Positions 11,539-22,677 of a DNA stretch of 64,000 nt are shown piece after piece. Position numbers and translations under genes: made by a program. The DNA comes from Cercophora sp. LCS_1 (Eukaryota; Ascomycota; Sordariomycetes; Sordariales; Lasiosphaeriaceae), in the NCBI GenBank assembly GCA_036250225.1, contig JAPZLL010000003.1, positions 930,001 through 994,000 on the forward strand, in the 5' to 3' direction. Numbering within the stretch: the stretch's first letter is position 1; each line of letters begins with the position of its first letter. The notes beneath the pieces were generated by a model. The model was not told the origin of the DNA. It did not search any database and saw nothing but the letters and a program-made list of their open reading frames with translations.

Positions 11539-14500
11539 ATGGAGGCGCCTGCTAACAATCCCTTCGGGGTGCCTTCTCAGCAGGCAATATTCGGTTCATT
11601 TGGCGCGGCGGGCGCGAGGAGAGACAATCCATTCGGCACAGCACCGCAATCCGGAGCTCAAGTCGCGAGCAACCCGTTCGGCGCGCCGCCTCCAACACAA
11701 GGGTCTCTTGCTGTACCCCACAATAGCTTCACGCCATTTAGCACACCAGGAGGTTCCGCAGTGCATTCTGCAGCTTCCAGTCGCCAACCGTCTCCCGCAC
11801 CGGCGAGCTCTTTCGCGAAAGCACCACAAGCTACTTTTTCGAATCCATTTGGCGTGCCATCCCAAGCACAATCCGCGCAGAACCCATTCGGCGTTTCTTC
11901 GCAGAACGCGCCCGCGAGCACATTTTCCGTCTTCGGAGGCACGAATGGAGCCGTGAGCCAACCATCGCCGTTTGGTTCGGGGTCACAGTTGGGAGGAGCG
12001 CAGTTTGGACAGGCCCGCTCTGGAACGTCAGAAACGGACGACATGGCGCGTTTTGGGAAAAGAGGTGGGAAGAAGGACGGGAGGCAAGGAGAAAGGGGCC
12101 AGGCACAAAACTCGCCCTTTGGTCCTGCGGGACGCAATTCGAATACTCGCCCAAGTGCTGCTACGACGAATGTCCGACCTGCGCAGAACAAAACACAGGT
12201 CCGCTCGGCAAAAACCTCGGCAGTCACCTTTAACAATGGCGGCGTGCGGGGGGGTCCAGCGGACGAGCCCACCGAGCGAACTCAGTTGCTCTCACCATTT
12301 GCTTTCAACTTCGCCAAAATCCTCTACGATCACCTGCGAAAAGAGAGCATCCGAGCCCCAAAATGGCCTTCCGAGATCAGAAACATGGATCCCGGCACCG
12401 CCGACGGGCTGAAGACTGCTTACAGGAAGTATCGCGAGCTTGTCTACAAGTCGTTGAGGAAAGCCGAGATCATCGATGACCCCGAGAAGAGACGCAGACT
12501 CGAAGATGCCCTTCCCTTCAAAGGCATCTGCGAGGAAATGTGTCCCGAGTATGAGCAAATTCAACGCATTGCCGAGCACGATGTCATGAGCGAGGAAAAG
12601 GACGATGGGAAGTTTGACCGCTCGAGGATGGTCAAGAAGTTTGGCCGATCAGCAGCCGGCCAGGATGCGCCACTCCCGCAAGACGTCCGCTCAGTCGACG
12701 CTCTACGGAGGACGACAGACTATCTCTTCAACGATCTCCTCAACGGCGAAAACCTGGCGAAAATCCACAACTTCCTATGGGATCGAACCAGAGCTGTGCG
12801 CAGGGACTTCACATTTCACTCACAAAAGTCTCCCGAGGAAATGAAGGATCTTGTGTACTGCTTTGAGAGCATCACCCGCTTCCACGCAGTCGCTCTGCAT
12901 TTGCTGTCACAGAAGGGGGTCGGCAAGGCTGATTTTGACTACAAGCAAGAAATCGAGCAGCTGGGCAGAACCATCCTCTCCCTGATGGAGGCCTATGACG
13001 CTTGTCGCGAGATGAACGTCACATGCGAGAATGAGGCGGAATTCAGAGCCTACTATCTCCTCCTCAACGCCCAGGATCCATCAATAGCACAGAGGATACC
13101 ATCGTGGGGCAAGGAATTCTGGTTCGACTCGGAGGAAGTGCAAACTGCCCTGTCTCTCGTCAATGCCATGGACGATGTCCGCGAACCCAAGGGACCGATC
13201 AAGCCGAAGCGCGAGACGACGCTTTCAGACGCGGGCTTCGCCAATTATTTCTCGATTGTCGAAAACCCCAAGGTGTCGTATACGATGGCCTGCGTTGCAG
13301 AGATCCATTTCACCACAGTTCGCCAGGACATCCTCAAGAACCTGGTCAGGGGATACGCTCGTAACAGAGACGCCCCACGAACTGTCACTGCCGAAGATCT
13401 CAACGGTCTGCTGAAATTCGACACGGTGGAAGAGGCCGAAGAGTTTGCCAAGGAGCACGACTTTGTGTTTTCGACCGAGTACCCGCCAGGAAAACCCCCA
13501 CCAGCCGCGCCGTATCTGGTGCTGAATGATAGACGAAAGCATATACCGTCACCACGAATCCCACAAGCATACTCGGGAAAGCTGGTTGAGCGCAAACGTC
13601 ATGGGCAGTCGGTTTCGTACGCCATCTACAACACCATCTTCGAGGAGGTCAGCGAAAAGCCAGGTACGGACAGCCCGGATAGTCTCTTCGTGACCCAAGA
13701 TGAAGTCACTATGGACATGGCCCCCGCGCCCCAACCCTCAAGCCCTCAAGTTGCGGTACCGTCCCTCCCTGGATCACCATTCGGCACACCAGCTGCCATT
13801 CCGAGCCCGTTCCAGTTTTCAGTACCTCCAACGGCCGCGGTGGCGAAACCTACACTTCCCAATGTCGTCGATCCGTTTGTGGACCCCCAAGGCGGAAATA
13901 ACGCAAGTCCATTTGCAAATCCCTTTCAAGGAGCCAAACCAAGCCTGTTCGAAAGCCCCGTTCAACAAAACAAGGCAAGCCCCTTTCAGAGCCCGATTCA
14001 AAACAACAAGCCGAGCCCATTCGGCAGTCCTATGCCGGGAAGCAAGTCGAATCAAGTTGGCAGTACCCTGCAAGGGTCGCACATTCCCGAAAAGCCCGCC
14101 CAACCTGCTTCGCCTGCGGCGCCTTCTACTTCCATCCTGAGCCCTGTACGGCAGCCCAGTCAATTCGAGAAGCCAACCCAGCCATCGCCTTTTGCAGGAG
14201 CGACGCCTTCGCCAGTTGCCACACAACCCGAGCCAAACGGACCCAAGACCTCGAACCCATTTGCGCCTACGGATGATCCAACCAAGCAACCATCTCAGAT
14301 CGTTGATCAGCCGCGGCCCAATTTCACATCAATTTTCGGGCAAAACCAGAGCTCTGCCCCCTCCCCAGCGGTCCCGGGTGCGGCAGCAAACCTTCCCCTG
14401 CCAGCCGTCCAAAAGCCGCTGCCGACATTCTCGGCTCCTGTCCCGTCAATTGGAGGTGAGCAAGTTGCTGCTGGGCCCCCAGCGACTCAAAATGTGCTGC

Positions 14501-16260
14501 CGCCGGCTCAGCCATCGGTCTTGGCCCGTCCCAGCCCCGCGAGCATGAGTTCGGGACCGCCGCAGCTCGGGCCGGTGACGAGCACGACTACCGCTTCTCT
14601 GCTCAAGCCGTCGCCGGCCTCTGCGCTCCCCGGATTCGCACAACTGCGAGAGGTTGCTGCCCCGTCGCCGGCGGCAACCCCTTCGCCCGCCTCGAATTTT
14701 GGTATCGGGGCACACGGCACTGACGCCGGAGGGCGCCAACAGCCCTCACTTTTCCAGCCGGCACAGCCCGCCCAGGTCCTGACGGTGCCCCCTCCCGCAG
14801 CCGCCCCTGAGAGGGACCTCATGGGGGATTTTGCCAAGTGGTTCGCCGTGGGCGACCAAGGTGTGATGGAGCAGTGGACCGAGCACGTGGTGTCCGAACT
14901 CGTGGCCCAGGCATTTGACCGCTGGGTCCGTGAGGAAGAAGAGAAGAGGCGCCGAGCGGAGGACGACGAGTCCTGGAGGGAGGCGAGGGCATACCGGACA
15001 CACAGCTTGGGGGTAAAATACTTTTACCAATGGCGTGAGGCAGCCCGGGATCTCGCCACAAAGCGCATCCTCTTCCAGGGCAGGGACAAGATGCGAGCCT
15101 ATCGGGAGCAGAAGATGTTGGAGAAGAAGGCTGCAAAGGAGAAGGCTGCGCAGGCCGAGCAAGAAGCAAGGAGAGAGGCAAGAAGGAAGCTAGCTGCAGA
15201 TCGACTCGAGCTGAGCATGATGGCGTCGGCGGGACTCGAAAGACGGGTTGATACAGAGGAGCAACTCTTGGCTAGCGGCATTTTCAAGGGTTTTCCCAAT
15301 GAGCGCGCCGTGGCCCGACGCGTTATGCGCGACGTCGACAACGGCACGTGGGCAAGTACTTCCGGATATCAACCCTACGGCTATGCCGAATCGGACCTGG
15401 CTCTTGAACCGAGAAGACCAGCCTCCTCCACCCGGGGCCCTACCTTCACTCCTGACAGCAGCGTCTTCAAGCCAGAGAAGGCCGAAGGATGGAAGACACG
15501 TTCCTTGCGAGAAAAGTTTGGTCTAAATCACAAGCGTAGTCGCTCAGCGGGGAGCTCAGTCACCGGCTCCTCCAGACATCGGCAGTCTCTCCCATCGACG
15601 AAAACGACCAACTTCTCGCGGAAGCGATCGGCAGACGAATCTTCAGAGGAGGGCCGAGACCCCAAGCGCAAGCAGCAACCCAGCCTCACCAACGGTTTCA
15701 AAACGGCACACTGGGACATGCGCAGAAGAGGCTTTGTCCTCATGCCCAATGGCCAATACATCCCAGAGTCTCTTGCCAAGAAGATGCGCGAAGGAAAGCG
15801 ATATCCAGGTCTCGGCGACTTTGGTCTCGACTCGGAAAGCGTAGCACAGGGCTCAGTCGCCGACTACGAGATAGAAAGCGTCGTCGACGATAACGATAAT
15901 GATAACGACGACGATGGCATATCGGCTTCGAGTCTCCAGTTACGCCTCGCTCAGCTCAGGCGCTCAGCTGGCATGGACACCTACGACTACCGCTCGCGCA
16001 GCCGCTCAGTGAGCTACGTCGACTCGCCCCCCGTAGGCGTCACAAAGAGGAAGAGACATGCTGCCGCGGAACCGATGGAGACAGACAGTCCCTCGTCACC
16101 CTCGGCGCAGAAGAAGTCGCACATTTCAAGGGAGGAGTCGCAATCCATGTTGGCCAATGTGCAAAAGATGGTGGGTGAGCTCAAGGAGGCAATGGACGTG
16201 TTGGATGGGGATCGGGCGTTTTTCCGGGAACAGAGCGGGATATTGGGGGATGAGTCGTGA
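11539..16260 (+). CDS. SAC3: SAC3/GANP nuclear mRNA export factor
   Basis: One uninterrupted exon, 1,573 residues. Sac3 is the scaffold of TREX-2, which tethers active genes to the nuclear pore and hands mRNPs to the Mex67 export receptor. Residues 1-240 contain many NPFG/NPF repeats, the nucleoporin-like region expected to contact Mex67. The SAC3 domain spans about residues 250-640, with the hallmark CEEMCPEYEQIQRI near residue 329 and TDYLFNDLLN. Residues 730-1085 are a second Pro/Ser/FG-rich disordered stretch with repeated SPFGSP-like units. About 1,093-1,220 is a charged helix with KYFYQWREAARDLA, matching the Sus1/Cdc31-binding CID. The tail is basic and Ser-rich with an acidic Asp/Asn run. 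It is longer than yeast Sac3 (about 1,300 residues). Confidence 0.93.
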   Translation: MEAPANNPFGVPSQQAIFGSFGAAGARRDNPFGTAPQSGAQVASNPFGAPPPTQGSLAVPHNSFTPFSTPGGSAVHSAASSRQPSPAPASSFAKAPQATFSNPFGVPSQAQSAQNPFGVSSQNAPASTFSVFGGTNGAVSQPSPFGSGSQLGGAQFGQARSGTSETDDMARFGKRGGKKDGRQGERGQAQNSPFGPAGRNSNTRPSAATTNVRPAQNKTQVRSAKTSAVTFNNGGVRGGPADEPTERTQLLSPFAFNFAKILYDHLRKESIRAPKWPSEIRNMDPGTADGLKTAYRKYRELVYKSLRKAEIIDDPEKRRRLEDALPFKGICEEMCPEYEQIQRIAEHDVMSEEKDDGKFDRSRMVKKFGRSAAGQDAPLPQDVRSVDALRRTTDYLFNDLLNGENLAKIHNFLWDRTRAVRRDFTFHSQKSPEEMKDLVYCFESITRFHAVALHLLSQKGVGKADFDYKQEIEQLGRTILSLMEAYDACREMNVTCENEAEFRAYYLLLNAQDPSIAQRIPSWGKEFWFDSEEVQTALSLVNAMDDVREPKGPIKPKRETTLSDAGFANYFSIVENPKVSYTMACVAEIHFTTVRQDILKNLVRGYARNRDAPRTVTAEDLNGLLKFDTVEEAEEFAKEHDFVFSTEYPPGKPPPAAPYLVLNDRRKHIPSPRIPQAYSGKLVERKRHGQSVSYAIYNTIFEEVSEKPGTDSPDSLFVTQDEVTMDMAPAPQPSSPQVAVPSLPGSPFGTPAAIPSPFQFSVPPTAAVAKPTLPNVVDPFVDPQGGNNASPFANPFQGAKPSLFESPVQQNKASPFQSPIQNNKPSPFGSPMPGSKSNQVGSTLQGSHIPEKPAQPASPAAPSTSILSPVRQPSQFEKPTQPSPFAGATPSPVATQPEPNGPKTSNPFAPTDDPTKQPSQIVDQPRPNFTSIFGQNQSSAPSPAVPGAAANLPLPAVQKPLPTFSAPVPSIGGEQVAAGPPATQNVLPPAQPSVLARPSPASMSSGPPQLGPVTSTTTASLLKPSPASALPGFAQLREVAAPSPAATPSPASNFGIGAHGTDAGGRQQPSLFQPAQPAQVLTVPPPAAAPERDLMGDFAKWFAVGDQGVMEQWTEHVVSELVAQAFDRWVREEEEKRRRAEDDESWREARAYRTHSLGVKYFYQWREAARDLATKRILFQGRDKMRAYREQKMLEKKAAKEKAAQAEQEARREARRKLAADRLELSMMASAGLERRVDTEEQLLASGIFKGFPNERAVARRVMRDVDNGTWASTSGYQPYGYAESDLALEPRRPASSTRGPTFTPDSSVFKPEKAEGWKTRSLREKFGLNHKRSRSAGSSVTGSSRHRQSLPSTKTTNFSRKRSADESSEEGRDPKRKQQPSLTNGFKTAHWDMRRRGFVLMPNGQYIPESLAKKMREGKRYPGLGDFGLDSESVAQGSVADYEIESVVDDNDNDNDDDGISASSLQLRLAQLRRSAGMDTYDYRSRSRSVSYVDSPPVGVTKRKRHAAAEPMETDSPSSPSAQKKSHISREESQSMLANVQKMVGELKEAMDVLDGDRAFFREQSGILGDES

Positions 16261-17215
16261 TTCAAGGAAAGGAAGGGGAGGTCCGTCAGTTCAGCTGGGC
16301 GGAAAGTATATATCGGGAAGAAAAGGGAGGACTTGTAGGCTATGTATATTGAGAGCGAAATGGCTTGCTTACTTTACTGCATGAGAAAAAGCGAGCAAGC
16401 GAGACTGGGAAACTTGTCATGTCATGTTGGGTTTTAGGTGGGTGGACGGGCACAAATTTGTCTTCTTTTTTCATGAAAAACTTGGACTGGCGTTTTTAGC
16501 GGTGGTGGCGGCGGTGATGGACAAGACACCCACACACCTTCTTTTGTTGTTTGTTGTATGTGCATGTTGGTATCATTCATCATGGGCGGTCAGAAAAGGC
16601 GCTTGGGTTCAATCGGCTTCAAGGGGCTTAGGGTTTGGCGCATTGTATGGATACTTGCCGTTTTTACCACAGTTTGTTTTCAAGAAGATTACGGGGAAAG
16701 ATATACCCTGGTTTTTTTTTCCTGTTTCTGTCCATATACTTGGTCTCATGAGATGTTTGTTTCGTGATTAGAAGGGGGTTAACGTCATTGAAAATGGGCG
16801 ACGTTGGTCAGGGCAGGACCGGGAGGATATCACAGGTATGGACGAAAACGCAGGTCGCAACTACGAATCACAAGGATAGATAGATGAGCATCGCTCAAAT
16901 GAATACCGTGTGAGGGATGTTGTATGATTCAAATCAAATCGATTCATCTGTCGTCCATCTCACTTGGTATCCCTCCCTTTGACACCTCATGTGCCCCTCG
17001 AGCGCCCATAAACTCCATAGGATTGATAAATCCAACACGTTTGTTCCTCCCTCATCCCCAAGCCAAGCCGACTGGATATCCATCACAGGGCGGTAAGTAG
17101 TAATCGTACAGATAAAGGAAATTATACAGATCATGGTTCGTGACCAGCGTCGTTGGGTATATACATCATGCGAGACGAGTAAACAAAAGATTATAGGTTG
17201 TTGGTAGGTTAATTA
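16261..17215. other. Convergent intergenic region
   Basis: 955 bp lie between the SAC3 3' end and the 3' end of the minus-strand membrane protein gene. Short ORFs occur (up to 115 codons) but have no family resemblance. The region is AT-richer than the coding flanks and probably contains both 3' UTRs. Confidence 0.55.
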
Positions 17216-18977
17216 TCACCGCTTAGGCGGAGGCGGCGGTACTGGAAAGGCGGTTTGCACCTCCCAGGACTCGACGGGCGCGCCCACACCCACATTGGTA
17301 TTAGGTTTAGTGGTCGTCTTTTTTGCGGGCGTCTTGATCCACGGGACGGCAGGCGGCGGTGGTGGTGCCGTGGTTATAGCGATACCGATTCCGGTGGTAG
17401 CAGTGGTAGCCTCGTTGAGTTGACTCTTGGGCTTATGCTGCTGTTGTGGCGCCTGCCAACCGTTGTTCCTGCCCATCAGTGGGCTCGCTGTCATGGCGGA
17501 CACGGGACTGCCAAAGGCGCTGATGCTCGGCGGGGTGGGGCTTGTTTGTGCAGAGTGGACGCCGTGCTCGGCTGGGACGTAGGGCTTGAACCCTCCGAGG
17601 AGGGCCGTGGTGCTGCGCGTCGAAACGGCGGACATGGGCGTGCCAAAGTCTTGCGGGCTGTTGTAGACGGCGGCTGAAGACGGCGACATGCGCGCGTTTC
17701 GAGGGGCGCTGGGGACGTTGGTCGATATTTGCTGCAGCGGGGTCGAGAGGCCGACGACGGTGCCCTTCTTGGGGGCGGTGAAACCCTCGTAGTAAGGCGA
17801 GTCGCGGCCCTTTTCGCTGGTGGATTCTAACGAGTTCTCGTACGACGAAATGGAGTTATGTGGCTTCCACAACGACGACCGGCGGGACTTCTCGCCTGGG
17901 TGCTGCTGCGTTGGCCTCTGCTCATCTGCCATGACTTCATGGACTGACCTGGCTTCCTCGCCTCCTGGCCAGAAGCGCGGTGACATGGCGTGGGTCTGGC
18001 ACTGGAACGAGATGGACGACTGGTGTCGGTGGCGGGCTTGCGAGTGGCGGGCGGCTTCGAACTCGGCGCGGGCACGGCGGTTCTTGCGCTTTCGGTAGCA
18101 GATGAAGAGGATGGCCGAGAGGATCAGGAGGAAGGCTAGGGCACCTCCGACGATACCGGCAATCGTGGTGCCCGGCAGGCCCTTTTCCTCGGGGGCCTTG
18201 ATCAGCGATAGGGGATCGATAATGGTGATGGTCGTCGGGGCAAAGACGGTATCGTTTAGGCCGATAACTTGGCCAACTGGAGGTCGCTGCAGACAACCGG
18301 CTTTGAGAGCAATGACATCTGGGCTCAAGTATTAGCGCACACACTAGGCATGGTTGAGATATGTAACAGAACTCACAGTTGGCCAGATACTCGGTCCTCC
18401 CCTCGGCGCTCACACACGAATGACATCGATCGTAGGTGGGCGTATCCTTGCCGGAGCCGTCGCCAACATCGCAATACGAAAAGGCCGTCATGTCTTTCTG
18501 GTTGAGGATGCCGTGCTTGACGCTCTCTGCCAGGGGTCCGCAGGCCATGGATGTGCTACATGGTGTCGATCCAGCGCCAGTCGCATTGGGATATGAAAAC
18601 AAGCAAAAGGCAAGACTGTATCGCATGTTGTCTAGACACCAATCAGCACGGTCCATGTTATGCCAGTGTCCAGTCGCTGTCTACTCACACAAAAACCACA
18701 TCTGGTCGTTCTCGTTGCCCTGCGAAAAGGTGCTCTCTTGCAGGCACGTCATGCAGCTCTTCCATTTGGTTCCCGCGGGCCCATCGTGCAAGGCGTCACG
18801 ACAAAAGATATCGGTGTTTTTGGTGTTGGACGACAGGGGCGCCGACACATCGAAGTCGGCCTGGTCCTGACATATTGAAGCGCACGGCGAGTTGGGAGTC
18901 ACTTGGAGAGCCAAAGCCAGAGGCGACACGAGGGCGAGAGCCGCAAAAGCCCATGGTATTTGTCGTCGAGGAGCCAT
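17216..18977 (-). CDS. Cys-rich type I membrane protein, paralogue A
   Basis: Three exons in transcription order: 18977-18689, 18631-18377 and 18318-17216; 548 residues. Both introns split a Tyr codon after its first base. An N-terminal signal peptide (WAFAALALVSPLALAL) precedes an ectodomain with 12 cysteines (C..C, C, C..C, C, PC, SMACGPL, C, C..C, C). A single membrane helix (AGIVGGALAFLLILSAILFIC) follows, then a basic stop-transfer RKRKNRRAR and a cytosolic tail of about 300 residues rich in Ser, Pro, Gly and Thr. Similar fungal proteins are loosely called LPXTG-domain-like; no true sortase motif is seen and the function is unknown. The cysteine pattern and first intron match paralogue B at 26797-28292. 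Confidence 0.82.
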
Positions 18978-21705
18978 GTCGTATGTGTGATGTTGTTGAA
19001 GACTATTGTGGGAACAGTCTGTAGGCCGTGTCCGGGGCCGGCCTAGACTTTTGAGGGGTTTGCGAAAGAAGAACCAGGTCGACGCCGGGTCACACCTCGG
19101 GGTGTTCGAAAGAAAGCCGTCTAGGGTCCACACAGAGCGCGACGACACATCTCCTGGATCGACGTCAACCTTCTGGGGTATTATGGTAAACTGCGATTAC
19201 AAGACACGCAAAGATAGAAGCAAAGTCGATTCGGAAAGGAGGAGCAGAAACAGAAGCACGACGTGCGGCCCGGTATAAGCAGCGTTATCAACTTTCAAAT
19301 ACCCACCGTCGCACGACATGCAATCTCGTGCCGCCTACTACAGCCAAGTACATTTTCTCCGATGGGGGGCCATCGAGACTATCGACACGGCACGACCTGG
19401 TATGTAGGGTCGACGAGCGGGTGTGATGGCCGGGGGGGGGGGGGGGGGTCCGAGCCAGGAGGCCAGTCGGCTGCCCAGCTTGAACGCCGTGTGTGCCTGT
19501 CTAGACCGCTTTAGGCGTGTGACGAATTGACGTGCTGCCGCTGAAGATCCTGGACAGGGGGCCCCCTCGCCGGCGCCAATCAACGTGGGGTACCACAGGG
19601 CAGAGCGGACGGACGGCAGATGCGCCCGTCGCTCGGCCCCTCCTGCCCCCTCACCTTCACGGCTCTACCCCCAACGCTGTGCGGGCGGGGAGACGGTCGT
19701 GCAAGAGAGGTCGGGTGGGAGACGATGTCGACTTGCAATGCAAGTGGAGGTGGAGGCTGGAGAGCACACCCGAAGGATTTCCAGTCTTCGCTCTGGCATA
19801 AGAATGGCCCACCTCGCTTCGCCATCGCTGCGTGCCCAGTCGCGCGCTGAACCGATGAGCAAGCTGGAAAGACTTGCGCCTCCCACAGGGCTGGAAAGGG
19901 GTCGCCGACCGTCAAACGAAAGCTCGCCGCATCGCCATGGGAAATGAACAGATGCCAAGTGGCCATGTTGCGCGGCCAGTCAATGGCCAGACCGGGCGAT
20001 ATCCTGTTCGGTTCCAGCAGCCCGGAAGAAGACAAGGAAGAACTCGTGGCGGGTGGTCGCAGCGTTTCGCCAGCTCGAAAATCGAGTGTCGAGAGAAGGG
20101 GCAACGCGGGGTTCACTCGGGTCCGCCGCTGGGGTGCCAGGGTGGGCGCTTCGGGGTCGCTTGTTCGCTGGCCGGGGTGTGGCGCCAAGACACAGGCTAA
20201 ACTCAAAGCGTCAGCGCCGTGGAGGGAGCTTGGCGAGACTGCAGTAAGCTTTCTCTCTCTGGAACCTCCCATTCGCCCTGCAACGCAAAGCAAGACACCA
20301 CCATGGCAGAGCGAGTGCTACCCGCCGAGGCGCTCTGTAAGCATCGCAGCATCTTGCACGCAGAACAGCGTAATATCCAGCGGCACAAGACCTCCCAATC
20401 CGTCCGAGATGATATCGCAACGGGGTGCATTTCCCAATTCGATTGATTGTGTGCAGCCTCTCCTAGGGAACTTGGATGCGAGCGCAAAATCGAGAAGAGC
20501 CGAATCCGATGGGTGTCCCCCTGGGCGATTGCGGTGTAAGGTCACAGCGACGGGGGCTCACGGGAGCACAGACGGTCGCGCAGTCGTTTTTGTTTCGTTT
20601 CCTTCCCGCTGTTCTCTGCAGCGGCAGAGCGACACACAGATGCTCAAGATGCCCGATCGTGCCGTGGTCTGATCCCCGATTGTGACGACACACAGACAAG
20701 CTTCTCATGGGCAAAGAGAGATGAAGTTCACACATGTTGAGCCGACGAGTCAACATCTGATATGTGCGCTATATTTAACCATTCCAGAAGATCAACCCAA
20801 TCAATCACTCCTGATAGCGTAGATAAGGCTGGAATCCTTCCTGTGTGTGACCTCACCCTCTTTTTATCCTTCGTCCGTCCCGGATACCGTTCGATACCCT
20901 CCCCTCGGGACTTGCAATCGCCTCACACGTGCGTCTGATGTTACTAAAATACCCATCCTGAACGCCAGGATAGCCTGCCTACCTTGTGGGTGAAGCGATG
21001 ACGACAAAATAAGCTGGTCCGGCACGATCCGCTTCCAAATCCAGAGCTTGAACGTTGGGGAAGACAACCAGTTCGGATGAATTCCCAATTCATCGCTCCC
21101 TTGTGCGTCTTCTTTTGTCATGTATCCAAAACCAGAAAGTATCGGTTCGATGCGCCCGTAAGGCAAATATTCGAGGTGTTGTCACCAACATTACCGACAA
21201 ACACGACCCTCCAGGCGCTTATTTCTGGCCGTTGGCTTCCTCAACGGCCACCACCCACACCACACCACATCTGGTCTATTGATATGGGCGGGACTAGATG
21301 CGGCCTAGGCGTTATCTCCGTGTTTGCGGGGGATTATTCTACGCTCGAATCATGAGAAGACCAGGCCAACAACATGCACCTGGCAAACATCACGCATGAT
21401 TTTAGCTGGTGGATGAGCAAGTTCTTTTTTACGTTCTGCGCCGTGAACAACCCGATTCCGTCGACAGAGAACGCCAAACTCGTTCGGCTCCGGACCTGAA
21501 TCAGTTCTCCGACACCATCACGCATTCCCCATCCCCTGCGTTCCCCAGATCTCGTGCCTCCTCGAATCGTAGTCGTAGCCGCCCCCAAACCAACCCCGTC
21601 ACTAGGCCCGAGATGTGACGGCCATCCCCTCTCTCCATCCAAACCCCCGCCAAGACATTTTTCCCCCCCCCCTTTCCCAAGTCAACACCAAGACCACAGA
21701 CATGT
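18978..21705. other. Intergenic region upstream of paralogue A
   Basis: 2.7 kb of sequence with long open frames on several strands (for example 19580-20293 minus and 19944-20672 plus) that overlap each other and look random. A G homopolymer of about 17 bases lies at 19,432-19,448. The part next to 18,977 must hold the paralogue A promoter; the right end should hold the GH43 3' UTR. No RNA gene was recognised. Confidence 0.55.
19432..19448 (+). repeat. Poly-G homopolymer
   Basis: About 17 consecutive G residues are visible, flanked by non-repetitive sequence upstream of paralogue A. Such runs are hypermutable and prone to sequencing error. A G-quadruplex is possible but is not supported by separate G tracts nearby. 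Confidence 0.85.
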
Positions 21706-22677
21706 TCACCCAACCGACATCGCCCCCCCGTCAACAACAAACCTCACCCCAAACATACACCTCCCAAACACGCAGTCCGCGTGAAAAACCATCCACCCAT
21801 CCATTCCCTCTCCGACCGTCGCCCCGCCCGGCGCCGTCAAATTCCAATCCCCAGTGCCAATCAAAACCCCCCTCTTCCTCCACGGCCCCGTTATGGCTCC
21901 TGCAGTCGCCCAAGAGACGGTATACCCCGCGCTATCCCAGCAATGGTTGCTATACAACATCACATACCCTCCTCCACCCAGTCTTGTTGTCCCAACGCTA
22001 AACAAACTGGGCGCCTCGACAAGCGGCCCGTCCTCCTGCCCCCTGTCCAGCACCTCGTTTGGCGCTCCCACCTTGGTCACCCCGTCCTCCACCTCCACCT
22101 CCTGCACCACAATCGGCGTTTGCCTAACCGGTTCCACCCCGTTGTTACAATATCCCCCGTTTCCAATCGCATTCCCATCTACTTTGTAAACGACATATCT
22201 CCTCCCTGTTCTCTCGTCAAAAAACCCAGATGGATCGATTGCTCCTCCCTGTTCAAGTGGACAAGCAAATGGTTCGTCCATCGCTGTGTACGGCCCTGTG
22301 ATGACCGAAGCCGTGGCTACGCCAATGCAGTGAAAGGAGGTATTGGCTGCTACCTGGCCCGAGTAGTATAGCACGTAGCGACCTGGTGAAATGACGCGCA
22401 CGTCGGGGGCCCATGTGTTCGCGGACGAGGCCCAGGGGCCGGGGGACGGGAGGATGTCATGCGACAAACGGGTCCAGGGACCGTGCGGAGAGAGGGAGAC
22501 GGCGCCTTGGATGTTGATGGGGCCGGAGGCGGTTGCAAAGGCATGAAAGGTGCCGGTGAGGTCGCGGGTGATCGAGGGGTCGGGGAAGTCGTGTTCTAGG
22601 AGGAGGGTTGGCCGGGATGGTAAATGGGAGGAGAGAGAAAGGGTGGGTAAGAGGAGGAGGATGACGAGGAGATGCAT
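21706..22677 (-). CDS. Secreted GH43-family glycoside hydrolase
   Basis: Single exon, 323 residues. GH43 enzymes are inverting five-bladed beta-propeller arabinanases, arabinofuranosidases or beta-xylosidases acting on hemicellulose or pectin side chains outside the cell. A clear signal peptide (MHLLVILLLLPTLSLSS) is followed by the three acidic motifs in family order: FPDPS with the general-base Asp (about residue 32), IDPSGFFDE with the pKa-tuning Asp (near 147), and VEAPSLF with the general-acid Glu (near 215). WAPDVRV and the late HADCVFGR also fit the propeller. Length is that of a bare catalytic domain with no carbohydrate-binding module. The substrate cannot be told from sequence alone. 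Confidence 0.88.
   Translation of the reverse strand: MHLLVILLLLPTLSLSSHLPSRPTLLLEHDFPDPSITRDLTGTFHAFATASGPINIQGAVSLSPHGPWTRLSHDILPSPGPWASSANTWAPDVRVISPGRYVLYYSGQVAANTSFHCIGVATASVITGPYTAMDEPFACPLEQGGAIDPSGFFDERTGRRYVVYKVDGNAIGNGGYCNNGVEPVRQTPIVVQEVEVEDGVTKVGAPNEVLDRGQEDGPLVEAPSLFSVGTTRLGGGGYVMLYSNHCWDSAGYTVSWATAGAITGPWRKRGVLIGTGDWNLTAPGGATVGEGMDGWMVFHADCVFGRCMFGVRFVVDGGAMSVG

Noticed and set aside
19580..20672. Overlapping ORFs of 237 and 242 codons on opposite strands
   Set aside because: They overlap each other, resemble no family, and lie in a GC-rich region where long open frames arise by chance.
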